The notes: generated by a model from the letters alone, not told the origin. 64,000 nucleotides of DNA from Chrysogorgia sp. JL179-B06 (GCA_035772405.1 JAYKKM010000450.1:910001-974000); one strand, 5' to 3'; positions 45,964-56,353 are shown, counted from the stretch's first letter. Numbers and translations: made by a program.

Positions 45964-46704
45964 AGTGCAACTGACCCCAAAAATGATAATGCTATGTTTG
46001 AAAGAGCACTTAAAATGATGAAGAATGGCTTAAAAAATTCTTCGATATCTATTTTCGTTCTCGATCTATTCAGTTATATGTGATATGTTAATGAGACACA
46101 TGATGACGCCAAAGCAGGCAAACAACATTGTGGCAATTCTAAAATTCGTGGATATCTTCAAAGTGTTCCAATAAAATTACTTGAAACTTTGCACGTGGAT
46201 GCATACTTATCACCATAGTAACAGATTAGCTTTCAGACCTCTTAGTTTCTAAAACAAGATAATTTGTTTTCTCACGTGCAGAACATGTTGAATTTGGCAG
46301 TTCCCAATAACTTTTTCAATAGCTTTTCCAATGCAATACCCAAGTTTGAAATCGAAAACGTTGCTTGCGACGACAGAAAATGAAGATTTCTGTATGGTAA
46401 CGCAGAGGTTAGGAAGCTAATCTGACTATGGTTACAACACAACATGAACCATGTTCTTTAGTTTGGTAGTATGCATTCATGTGCAAAGCATCAAGTAATT
46501 TCATTGGATAACTTTGAAGATATGCACGAATTTTATAATTGCCACAATGTTGTTTGCCTGCTAATCATGTGCCTCATTAACATATCACATATAACTGAAT
46601 AGCTCGAAAACGAAAATAGATATCGAAGAATTGTTAAAGCCATTCTTCATTATTTTAAGTGCTCTTTCAAATATAGCATTATCATTTTTAAGGTCAGTTG
46701 TACT
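45964..46704. mobile_element. TTAA-flanked foldback element, 741 bp
   Basis: TTAA at 45960-45963 and 46705-46708; ends AGTGCAACTGACCCCAAAAA and the near-inverse TTTTTAAGGTCAGTTGTACT. Related to 18658-19299 with about 100 bp of extra interior. Confidence 0.9.
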
Positions 46705-47056
46705 TTAAGTTATTTCTTCAGTATCTACAGTAGTTTCTGATTTCTCGTTTTGAATCTGTTTGTGAGTTACGTGTACCTTAAAACCTATATCATACCTTTG
46801 GTACTATTGTGTTAATAGTGGTCGGGGTTCACCTGCACAAGTGAGAAGTGCTTGCTTTACAATTTGAGTTACCGCACGCCACTGTACAGTAATCATAGAA
46901 GGCTGGCCTCAAAAAGCCGTATTCCCAAACTAGAAAATGTGGTGAAGGTTTGACATTTAAAATATTACCATCTACGATTTCTACCTGTACGCGCCTGTAT
47001 CCACCCCTGCTACTGTATTTCGTTATTAATCGTTGCGGTTTCCAAATTTGTTTTAG

Positions 47057-50000
47057 GAAAAAAATGGCAAACGCCAATCCGACGTCAAGTCCGACAAGTT
47101 GAGCGAAACGAAGGAAGAGCGAGCAGTGACTCGTAAACAACGGCTAACCGAAAGGTCCTCGAAAACTGCTAGAGATGTGCACACTTCCGAGACGAATGTT
47201 AAACGATATATCGACGACGGCAACCTAGACAAAAATGATTCAGAGAAAACGCAAGACAAAAAGAAGGAGAAGGAAGAAGGAGATGAGGTCAAAAATCTGG
47301 ATGATGAGAAAAACGTCGAAGAGACCAAAGAAGTGGACGAAATAGAAGAGGATGCTGAAGTTAAGGGAGAGGCTGAGGGAAAAAGGAAAGAAGGAGAAAG
47401 TGTGGAAAACGAGGACGACGTCCTTCGTACAACAACCTCAATGGAGAATTTGCAGAGTGATTCGTTACAGGACGTAGTGGCTGTTCAAACATCAGAAGAA
47501 ACATTAGAGACGGACGTGGCGTCTGTTGTTATACGCGAATCGAACAGAGGAGAGAAGGAACTGTCGAAGGAAGAACGTCAGTGTAACGTTGACGAACCAG
47601 GTGGTGTTTTGAAGAGTCAGTTGACCGATGATGTAAATCATCATTCGTCCAGTGACAAGGCAATGCAAGATTTATCCAGAGACAGTGTAATGCAAGATTT
47701 ATCCAGAGACAATGTAATGGGAGATTCATCTAGAGACAGTGTAAAGCAAGATTCACCCACAGACATTGTAGAGCAAGATTCATCTAGAGACAATGTAATC
47801 AAAGATTCATCTACAGACAATGTAAACCAAGATTCGTCCGGAGACAACGTAATGAAAGATTCATCTACAGACAATGTAAACCAAGATTCATCCAGAGACA
47901 ATGTAATGGCAGACTCATCTACAGACAATGTACATGTAAACCAAGATTTATTCAGAGACAATATAATGGCAGATTCATCTACAGATAATGTAAACCAGGA
48001 TTCATCCAGAGACAATATAATGGCAGATTCATCTAGAGACAACGTAAACCAAGATTCGTACAGAGACAATGTAATGGCAGATTCATCTACAAATAATGTA
48101 AACCAGGATTCGCCCAGAGACAATGTAATGGCAGATTCATCTACAGATAATATAAACCAAGATTTATCCAAAGACAATGTGATGGCAGATTCATCCACAG
48201 ATAATGGAAACCAAGATTTATCCAGAGACAATGTAATGGCAGATTCATCTAGAGACAATGTAAACCAAGATTCATCCAGAGACAATGTAAGCCATGATTC
48301 ATCCAGAGACAATGTAAATCAAGATTCATCCGTAGATGGCGTACAAGACGTAACGAGAAATAAATCTTCAGCAAACATTTCGAACGAGGTTGCCGATAGT
48401 GTTTCACTTGAATCACGAATTAAAAGCGACCTGTCTTCTGAAAAATCCAGTCCGAGGCTACGCCCAACCAGCCCGAAGAAAACCGTTGGAGAAACGACCG
48501 CAGAAAAGTCTGCGACGAAGCACGACAGGTCTGCTCGAGTTGGTGAACGGAAAGGCAGCGATGAGTCGTGGCAGAAAAACGCGCGAAAAAAGAAAACGGT
48601 TGCCGATAGGGACAGACAGGTGGAATTGATGGTGCTGGGGAGGACGGGGAAAATAAGGGATAAGTTGAAGACGTGCGAAACAAGGGAAGGTTCTGATACG
48701 TGGGAGAATGGAGCGAAGAAGGGAGCACGGAAGAAAAAATCACTTGACGAAGACACGGAGAAGGAACTCCAGGAGTTGTCTCGAAGGCGTGACTTGAAGA
48801 GCCGTGTTAAGGAATGCGAGGAACAGGACAATGAGAGTGCCGAGGCGTGGAAGAGAGAAGTAAAAAAAGATGTAAGGAAACATAAGTCAATCGACGAAGA
48901 CACTGAGAGCGAGTTGAAGGAGTTGTCGAAGGGCAGTGCATTGAAGAGCCGTGTTAAGGACTGTGAAGAAAAGGACAAGGAAAGTTCCGAGGCGTTGAAG
49001 AGAGAAGTAAAAAAAGACGTAAAGAAACACAAGTCACTCGATGAAGACACTCAGAGCAAGTTGAAGGAGTTGTCGAAGGGCAGTGCATCGAAGAGCCGTG
49101 TTAAGGACTGTGAAGAGAAGGACAAGGAAAGTGCCGAGGCGTTGAAGAGAGAAGTAAAAAAAGACGTAAAGAAACACAAGTCACTCGATGAAGACACTCA
49201 GAGCGAGTTGAAGGAGTTGTCGAAGGGCAGTGCATTGAAGAGCCGTATCAAGGAGCGTGAAGAGAAGGACAAGGAAAGTTCCGAGGCGTGGAAGAGAGAA
49301 GTAAAAAAAGATGTAAAGAAACACAAGTCACTCGACGAAGACACAGAGAACGAGTTGAAGGAGTTGTCGAAGGGCAGTGCATTGAAGAGCCGTGTTAAGA
49401 GTGAAGAGAAGGACAAGGAAAGTGCCGAGGCGTTGAAGAGAGAAGTCAAAAAAGACGTAAAGAAACACAAGTCACTCGATGAAGACACTCAGAGCGAGTT
49501 GAAGGAGTTGTCGAAGGGCAGTGCATTGAAGAGCCGTATCAAGGAGCGTGAAGAGAAGGACAAGGAAAGTGCCGAGGCGTGGAAGAGAGAAGTAAAAAAA
49601 GATGTAAAGAAACACAAGTCACTCGACGAAGACACAGAGAACGATTTGAAGGAGTTGTCGAAGGGCAGTGCATTGAAGAGCCGTATCAAGGAACGTGAGG
49701 AGAAGGACAAGGAAAGTGCTGAGGCGTCGAGGAGTGAAGTCAAAAACGATGCAAAGAAACACAAGTCACTCGATGAAGACACGGAGAGCGAGTTGAAGGA
49801 ATTGTCGAACTTGAGTGATTTGAAGAGCGAGATTATCAACTCGTGCGAAGAGAGGGACAAGGAGAGCGCTGAAGCTTCAATGAATCGGATAAGATCGAGC
49901 GAACGCGAGAAATCATTTGACGAAACTCAAGAAGAAGAACTCAAGCAGTTGTCGATAGCTGTTGACGTGAAAACTCGAATTCAGTCTAGAATTGAAGAAA

Positions 50001-51534
50001 ACGAGAAACCAAAAGAAATACCAAAGCGACCTGATCCGACTGACGAAGGGGAACTCGGGGAAATTAACCTCAATAGTAGACTCGACTACAAGCAGGAGAG
50101 TGAGAAATTGGAGCCCGACAAGAAGAAGCTTGAAGACACGGGAAATGCTGTGGGGATCCCACCGACTATGGGGGACACACAGGATATAACGTCGTCCACG
50201 GATGAAGATTCGTTGCCACGTGATACTGCCGAGAAGTCGAATGAACAATGCGGTGGTGAGGTCTTAGGTGAAACTAAATCCGGGATAAACCAAACACACG
50301 AGACTAAAATTATGGATACAAAGGGACCAAACAAGGATGATACTCGTCGTGGTAGGACATCGCCGATCAAGCAGGGTAATAAGGATGATGGGCATGGTGG
50401 GAGGACATCACCGGCTATGCGGGATAATAAGGATGATGGGCATGGTGGGAGGACATCACCGGCTAAGAGGGATAATAAGGACGAGGGGCCTGTTGGGAGG
50501 ACATCACCGGCTATGCGGAATAATAAGGATGATGGGCATGGTGGGAGGACATCACCGGCTAAGCGGGATACGAGTGGTAGGGACTCTCCTACTAAGGACG
50601 ATGGACATCATGGTACCAAGGACAGGATATCGTCGGCGAAGCGGGACACGAGGGGACGAGTTTCACCTACGAAGGATAATTTGAGTACCAAATCAAAACT
50701 GGAAAACATTCGATCGAACCTGTACGACGGATCGAAAACTAAGACGAAGAATAAGCGGGAGAGTTTGGACGGACTTTCCAAAACGGTCAGCATCAAAGAC
50801 AAGATATCAGCTTGCAAAGAAAGGGATAAAATGTCGCCACGACCGGTGCCAGTCGAAAAGACGCCGTCAAAAGTGAAACCAACGGCGGTGCCTGATAATG
50901 ACACCCCTAATGCAGGGATGGGGGAAGTGAAACTGCAGGCTGCGGGTAATGCCGCGGGTGAGGCGAGTCTTAAGATTCCTGTTAACCACATGGGCGATCA
51001 GTTTGTTTCCATCGAGGAAGAAACGAAGGACGCAAGCATCAAGGATGCTCTGTCGTTCTGGCAGCAGCCTGGGGCCGAGAGGAAACCCGGAGAAACCGAG
51101 GTCGCGGATGACCGCGAGGAAGAAGTTGTCGACGTCGATCTCAAAGGCAGGATGTCGTATTGGGAGTCGCCGAAGCGGAGCGACGAGGATACGGGAAGTG
51201 ACGAGGCGCCGGCGAAAGATCACGAAAGGCCAGCGACGGTGGCACTTGGCAGCGAGCTGAAGCAAGAATGGCAGAAGAGAAGCAGGAAGTTGAACACTGG
51301 TGAGTTCATCGAGGAGCTTCTCAACGCGAAGTGCAAAAGACGCGAGCTGAAAGATATCCGTGACGTGGAGTCGGATACGAAGAAATACTTGGTGATCAAA
51401 AAAGACGAGGGAGGAGTGGGAGAGTCAAGCGTGAAGAAGGATGGGGATTTTAAGAAACCCGAACTGGTGGAGAAAAGCGTCGAGGAAGAAAATAAAAAGA
51501 ATAACAAAATGGATCCTGGCGAAGGGACTGAAAA
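47057..51534 (+). CDS. SVIL: Supervillin exon 2: giant disordered exon with three tandem repeats
   Basis: Seen: the acceptor TTGTTTTAG ends at 47056 and the donor AA/GTAAGT begins at 51535; 4,478 bases, 1,492 codons, phase 0 to 2. In order: an acidic K/E/D region; about 25 nine-residue units alternating DSSRDNVMA and DSSTDNVNQ (47650-48345); about nine 49-residue charged units with the core KHKSLDEDT..ELKELSKGS (48590-49990); 16-residue units around DGHGGRTSPA (50330-50560); then a conserved-looking tail with SIKDKISACKERDK, SIKDALSFWQQP and LKGRMSYWESP. Known: human supervillin has SIKERLALLKK and related boxes in its disordered half, which binds myosin II and actin. The tail boxes look like these. 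Vertebrate supervillin has no such arrays, so the N-terminal half is much enlarged here. Confidence 0.92.
47650..48345 (+). repeat. 27-bp coding minisatellite (9-residue units)
   Basis: Units GATTCATCTACAGACAATGT+AAACCAA and GATTCATCCAGAGACAATGT+AATGGCA alternate, giving a 54-base double unit, about 25 single units in all. Variants (TTATCC, CCCACA, TACAGA) are scattered. It keeps frame without indels. The minus strand is also open (LSLDESWFT). Confidence 0.95.
48590..49990 (+). repeat. 147-bp coding minisatellite (49-residue units)
   Basis: The aligned point GA(C/T)GAAGACAC falls at 48746, 48893, 49040, 49187, 49334, 49478, 49625 and 49772, with diverged units on both sides (48602 and 49919). 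Steps are 147 bases, with 144 at two places. Central units are nearly identical, while the outer ones are diverged, the pattern expected from unequal exchange in the middle. Confidence 0.95.
50330..50660 (+). repeat. 48-bp coding minisatellite (16-residue units)
   Basis: Units reading DNKDDGHGGRTSPAMR or ...AKR occur about four times, then decay to TKDDGHHGTKDRISSAKRD and RGRVSPTKDN. Basic SP/TSP motifs could be kinase sites; that is inference. Confidence 0.92.
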
Positions 51535-51748
51535 GTAAGTATTAGCATTCAGCGGGACTGTTTTAAGGTGGTTTTGGATTTTCAAACATATTTGGAAATG
51601 ATATCATTTGCTGATACTAAATGAGTCAATTTCATATGTTCTGTTCCCATGGTAACCTAGAAAGACCCCCAACAGAGTAATAAAGGGCAGTTGTTCGGGG
51701 CAGAATAACAAGAGAAGTAAAGACTAGAAAAATATAAAATTAGGTTTA

Positions 51749-52745
51749 CGAACTCCTAAAAGAACGAGGAATGGTAATTTAGAGCTCTTTCATATCTCAC
51801 GTCGTTCTTGAGATATTTAGACTTATGTGATATGCAAATATATTATACCTCAACTTCAAATTGTCCAATCAGAAAGCTCAGTTTGTGCCACGTGAGCAGG
51901 AAATTAATCGCGAAATCACGCCTTACGTCATCACTTAGCGAGCCTGCGTTCCTTTTGACAATGTTCCACCCCATGTTCCCGGGAACATGGGGTGGAACAT
52001 TATTCGCGTAGACCACGCGAGACAACACGCACGACTCAATGCGTGAAAATGGCGGGAAAATTTCATGCCCACTTAAAATGGCCGAGAGTGAAGACAACCT
52101 GTCAAATATTGAGTCAGCACGTATATTGCACGTATATTAGACGGCAGACACGCAAAAAATACAATAAAGGCAACAAAAAACGCTCTAAAAACATTTTCAG
52201 ACGCACTCGTACCGAGTACTCGCGCGTAAACCAAGACGAGCCTGTCAACAATGGAGGAACAACAAGACGTTTCTAGACGTTTCAAGACAGCATTCAAGAT
52301 TGTTTCGGTATAATATATCATTTATAGACCCTCCGCTCGGGGAATTCGTCGAAATATTACCCCTCGGGATGATATATCCCTCGGGGTAATATTTCGTCGA
52401 ATTCCCCTCGCTCTGGGTCTATAAATGATAAGAGTAACCACCGCTGTCTCGAGGTTTGCAAATTTTCAGAAAATCAAGTAATTAGAAATATAGTAAATTA
52501 ATTTGGCATCGCTATTTTGGTGTAATGATGTTAAGTTTCACGACGCGGTGTCGCAATGTGCAAAGTTTCAAGTGATTTATTTGTGGAATAATCTCAAACA
52601 TATACCTGGTTTTCTAAAAACGTGTCAAAACCTTGTGATGTCGGTGGTTATCATTTACATATCACAAAAGTCTAAATATCTCAAGAACGACGTGAGATAT
52701 GAAAGAGCTCTAAATTACAATTCTTCGTTATTTTAGAAGTTCATT
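51749..52745. mobile_element. Large TIR element with nested palindromes
   Basis: Left AACTCCTAAAAGAACGAGGA.. and TCTTTCATATCTCACGTCGT are the inverse of the right arm ACGACGTGAGATATGAAAGA .. AGAAGTTCAT; arms of about 90 bases. It contains a perfect 42-base palindrome at 51960-52001 and a hairpin at 52305-52432. Related end at 18553-18640. Confidence 0.85.
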
Positions 52746-52964
52746 TAAATAACTAAAATTAATTTTCGTTTCATAAACACTTCAAATGAAAGTTCTTCGT
52801 CGCCTTACCTGTACCTAAGAATTAGATAAAAAACAAGCAAGTTGATGAAACAAAATTTCCCATCAAAATTGGGGTCATAACCATGATTTTTTTAATCTTT
52901 TTATTTAAAATTATTTACATTTAATCTTTCTTTTTAGAGAAATTTCGTTTTGTTTATCGTACAT

Positions 52965-53265
52965 GTATTTTTGGTAAATTGCATGAAGCGGCCGCTATTT
53001 TTGTTCTGATTGCGCGCGAATGCGGTCGCTCCATTAATTTTTGACGTCATTGAGACTGATATAGAAAGAAATCCTTCACAATAGCGTGAATAGGAATCCT
53101 GCAGAATACACTAAACTACTATATTGTCATGCTATTATGAAAGGTTTGTTGTAGTGTTTCTATCAATCAATGACGTCAAACAAAAATAGTGCGATCTCAT
53201 TCGCCAGCAATCAGAACAAAAATGACGGCCTTTTACCAAAAATAATTTTGAAATCTTTGACGTCC
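52965..53265. repeat. Inverted repeat before supervillin exon 3
   Basis: TTTTTGGTAAATTGCATGAA..GCGGCCGCTATTTTTGTTCT pairs with AGAACAAAAATGACGGCCTT..TTACCAAAAA; inner arms CAATGACGTCAAA / TTTGACGTCATTG. A foldback element ending about 20 bases before the exon 3 acceptor. Confidence 0.75.
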
Positions 53266-53286
53266 TGTTTATACTTCTCATTTTAG

Positions 53287-53340
53287 GATCTCGGACGATT
53301 TCTCGTTCGACGATGTTGTCAATCCAAACGAAGTGAAACA
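53287..53340 (+). CDS. SVIL: Supervillin exon 3: acidic linker microexon
   Basis: Seen: 54 bases between TCATTTTAG and CA/GTAAGA, phase 2 to 2, encoding ISDDFSFDDVVNPNEVK. Known: human supervillin has an acidic segment (MDEDFDVIFDPYAP) at this place, just before the RPKRR box that the next exon matches. The F and D pattern is comparable. Small size is offset by exact phase fit on both sides and by the conserved order. Confidence 0.85.
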
Positions 53341-53385
53341 GTAAGATATCATGTAGTTCTTATATAGTTTTGCACGGGTAGTGTG

Positions 53386-53704
53386 TGCTATTATGGCGCT
53401 GCCATTCACCGCTAAGTCAAGCCCGGTCAAACGGGGTTAGTACTTGGATGGGTGACCATCTGGGAATAACTTCGTGTTCATTCGCGAGCTTGGAACTCAT
53501 ATGAGTAGAGTTATTAGTTGATCTCTTCCGTGCTTCGAGGGTTTTCCTCCGGGGTCTCCGGTGATCCTCCCTCAGTAAAATCAACACTTAGATCTTAGCT
53601 GTGCTCCGTGGTCAGACATGGGTCGTATGGTGGCAGCCTGCGGCGCCTTTGACATACCTTGGACTCGGCCACGTTCGAGCTTAAAAAACATTGTTACTGA
53701 AAAA
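53386..53704 (+). repeat. 5S rRNA-headed SINE
   Basis: Head: AAGTCAAGCCCGGTCAAACG then GGGTTAGTACTTGGATGGGT and GACCATCTGGGAATAAC. Known: GTTAGTACTTGGATGGG-GACC-CCTGGGAATAC is the internal promoter half of 5S rRNA. The body has the core GGGTTTTCCTCCGGGGTCTC, as in the tRNA-headed SINE at 16742. Tail: TCGTATGGTGGCAGCCTGCG onward. Only ~75 bases match 5S, so it is a SINE and not an rRNA gene. Confidence 0.88.
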
Positions 53705-53731
53705 CCCCTAGGGAGTATCAATAGTTGTTAA

Positions 53732-54148
53732 AGGACACTCCAGTCAAAATACCAATGTAGTTCACATGAAAGATCTTACTGACTTTAGTTTATTTCCAAA
53801 GTTTCAGCATTCCTATCAATTTAGTTAAAAATATATGGCTAGTTAAAGTTGGAGAGTTCGACGCCATATTTGTTTCTCAAATATGACGTCACTGATTGCT
53901 TTTATCTCGTATTATGCCTAAGAAGCTCCTCTACTTTTCCGCATTAGGAACGTTTATTAATCAAAACCACTCCATTGCCGATAAAGAAGTACTCAATGAC
54001 GTCATATTTTCAAAATAAATATGTCGTATAATTGTCAAATTTTCAACTTCAACTATCCATATCTTGATAGGAATACTGAAACATTGGGAATAAACTAAAC
54101 TCAGTAAGATCTTTCATATAAACTACATTTGTATTTCGGTTGCAGCAT
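53732..54148. mobile_element. TTAA-flanked foldback element, 417 bp
   Basis: TTAA at 53728-53731 and 54149-54152; arms CCAATGTAGTTCACATGAAA..GATCTTACTGA and the inverse TCAGTAAGATCTTTCATATA..AACTACATTTG; the extreme ends are diverged. Confidence 0.78.
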
Positions 54149-54304
54149 TTAACGATACCCTTTTAATTGCTGCCAACCCTCAGGGAGGCAGCACACTAAT
54201 CTTGACTTGGGTCTCTGTGTTTCGTGTCCAGACCTCTTCGCGGAACTATGTAAAGCGAACATAGACTCGGCACAGTGGATGTCCGGATGGATGTCTGTCC
54301 AGTG

Positions 54305-54975
54305 TTATGACCGCTCGACCGCCAGATAAGTCGCTCAATTCATAAATATTACAAACGTGAAGTTCGATTGGCAAAAGTGTCGCTTGAATGGAAAATTTAT
54401 AACCTCGTTTCGAGTAAATGTTGTTCGAATTAGATCGATGGCGTTCAAACGGTCATATTGAATTTTGACATTATAAACGCGCCATATGATTACCATATGT
54501 TATTTTAATATTCGAAGGCTATAATGGGCTATATGATCGCCTTGATACGTGGTTTAGATTGTTATCGAGTGGAACACGGCAACAAACGACAGCGTCTTAA
54601 TTCTAGGAGACACTATAACCTCAATGTTTTTGACAACGGTGATTTCCGTATGTTATTTTAATATTAGAATGATATTCCCGTTCGTTTGTTCGATTTGAAA
54701 TATGACCGCACGACCGCCAGATAACTCCGACATTCAGCAAATATTACAAATGTGAAGTTCGATTTGGCAAGAGTGTTAATTTTGCTTGAATGGAAAATTT
54801 ATAACTTCGCGAGGCTTGCTCTTTTGAGTAAATGTTGTTCGAATTAGATGTATGGCGTTCAAATGGTCACATTGAATTTTGACATTATAAACGCGCCATA
54901 TGATTACCGTATGTTATTTTAATATTACAAGGCTATATGATCGCCTTAGCTTGATACGTGGTTTAGATTCTACAT
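54305..54975. repeat. Direct repeat, offset about 396 bp
   Basis: TATGACCGCTCGACCGCCAG (54305) recurs at 54701 and the next ~220 bases correspond (GTGAAGTTCGAT, TGTTCGAATTAGAT, GCGCCATATGATTACC, TTATTTTAATATT). The two units differ by small indels. 54976-55690 shows no gene. Confidence 0.75.
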
Positions 54976-55690
54976 TCTATTTATTTGATCCTCTGTGCTA
55001 TAAGTATAGAAAATGTCTAGCATCATTCTGTTGGCATGTCTGATCCTGCACACTACTCCAACCTCGTACCCACTGCTCATGTGTCAGTCCAGAGGCAGCA
55101 TTTCACTTCTGATAAGAACTCCTAGTTATTATCCCTTTAATTGGGGTTAGGACCTCCCTGAACTAAGAACTGCAGATCGACTGAGTTCGGTCCAATGTGC
55201 AGTGCAGTGTTTACAACAAGAGTATTTCATCACATGTTCCACATTTCCTTTGTGTTTCGCGGTTATTTTTTGTCGCGATCTTGATCCGGCAGGCTTGGCG
55301 AAACTGAGACATGTGACCTTTTCGATCGAGTGGTTCGAACTGAAGTGTTTTTTGTCAGCTGCTTACTTGGAAGTGTTTGAAATCAGTTATGTTACTGGGA
55401 AGTATCTTGTTTTCCTTTCATGTTGTGATAATGGCTGACTCAGCAGTTATACCTATAGCTATTACATCATAGTTCCCTGCGCAGGTTAAAGTAGCCCGAG
55501 TTAACGCCTAACGGGCGTCTTGCAGTAAATACGTACCTAAAATGAACAGGTTTTGTGATTGGCTATATGGAACAAAGATGGTTAGGGTTAGGACATTGGT
55601 TTCTTTGTGGTTGATTCTATTGTTTTATTGTTTTAATCAACCAATCACAAAACTTGATAGTATAGGTAGGTGGCGACCCGCGTCTTGTTG

Positions 55691-55852
55691 TATAATAAAA
55701 CGATTATTGGATTCGGGTTACACATGATATCAAGAATTATCTTGACCTCTGTCAATGTTATCCGCCTCAGCCTTCGACTTCGGCAGATAACAGTGACCTC
55801 GGTTTGGATAGTTCTTGATATCATGCTCAGCCTCATCCAATAATTGTATAAT
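55691..55852. mobile_element. Foldback MITE, second copy
   Basis: It has ATTGGATTCGGGTTACACAT, GATATCAAGAATTATC, GCCTCAGCCTTCGACTTCGG and CTCATCCAATAATTGT, as in 16266-16422. Both copies lie just upstream of an exon. Confidence 0.82.
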
Positions 55853-55900
55853 ATTGACCTAATAACGACTAATATTAACTTATATTTCCGTTCGTGACAG

Positions 55901-56015
55901 ACTTCGTGGTTTCTCCGACTTTCGTCGTCAAGTGAGGCCCGCAAACCGGCGTGCTGCCAAGTCGAATCCTGTACGAAAACTTCAACAACGCGAAGACCTG
56001 AGGACTGGATCTGAC
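55901..56015 (+). CDS. SVIL: Supervillin exon 4: RP-RR-SNP basic box
   Basis: Seen: the acceptor TTCGTGACAG ends at 55900 and the donor GAC/GTAGGT begins at 56016; phase 2 to 0. It encodes about 38 residues, including VRPANRRAAKSNPVRKLQQR followed by EDLRT. Known: human supervillin carries [20 protein letters not shown] followed by EDLLQ upstream of its first gelsolin-like repeat, so the match is direct and collinear. A foldback MITE (55691-55852) ends only about 48 bases upstream of this exon, within the acceptor region. Confidence 0.92.
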
Positions 56016-56353
56016 GTAGGTTCACACGCCTCTATACTTACAATGCCTATGATGCGAACCCCCCACCCCACCCCCTGGAGTCTTACAATGTTCAATATGC
56101 ACTTACACTGTAGTACAAATGGTAAAGAGAAAATCGATCAAAACGTTACTTCATTGTGTCACTGAAATAGGCTATAAAAGAAAATTTCACTGATATAGTG
56201 AAAAAGTGGTCACTCCTACGCGCGGCTAAAATACCACGTGACTTGTTGGTGTCATGACGTCAAGGTATTTGTAATATTTGCCATATCCTGCTTCTTATAA
56301 TCAGCTTAGCTTTCTAAAAGTTGTAACAATGTTACCAGCAATCTCGATATTAA

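Noticed and set aside
47641..48312. 223-codon antisense frame of LSLDESWFT repeats
   Set aside because: An exact mirror of the coding 27-base array; no promoter, splice signal or domain supports a gene.
47641..49990. CRISPR-like array, because of regular direct repeats
   Set aside because: Units are contiguous with no unique spacers, are coding, and the genome is eukaryotic.
48319..50250. Further antisense frames (SSSDLCFFTSFF repeats)
   Set aside because: Shadows of the 49-residue coding repeat on the opposite strand.
53386..53470. A 5S rRNA gene
   Set aside because: Only the internal-promoter half matches 5S; the 5' part and the downstream body do not, and the body has a SINE core.
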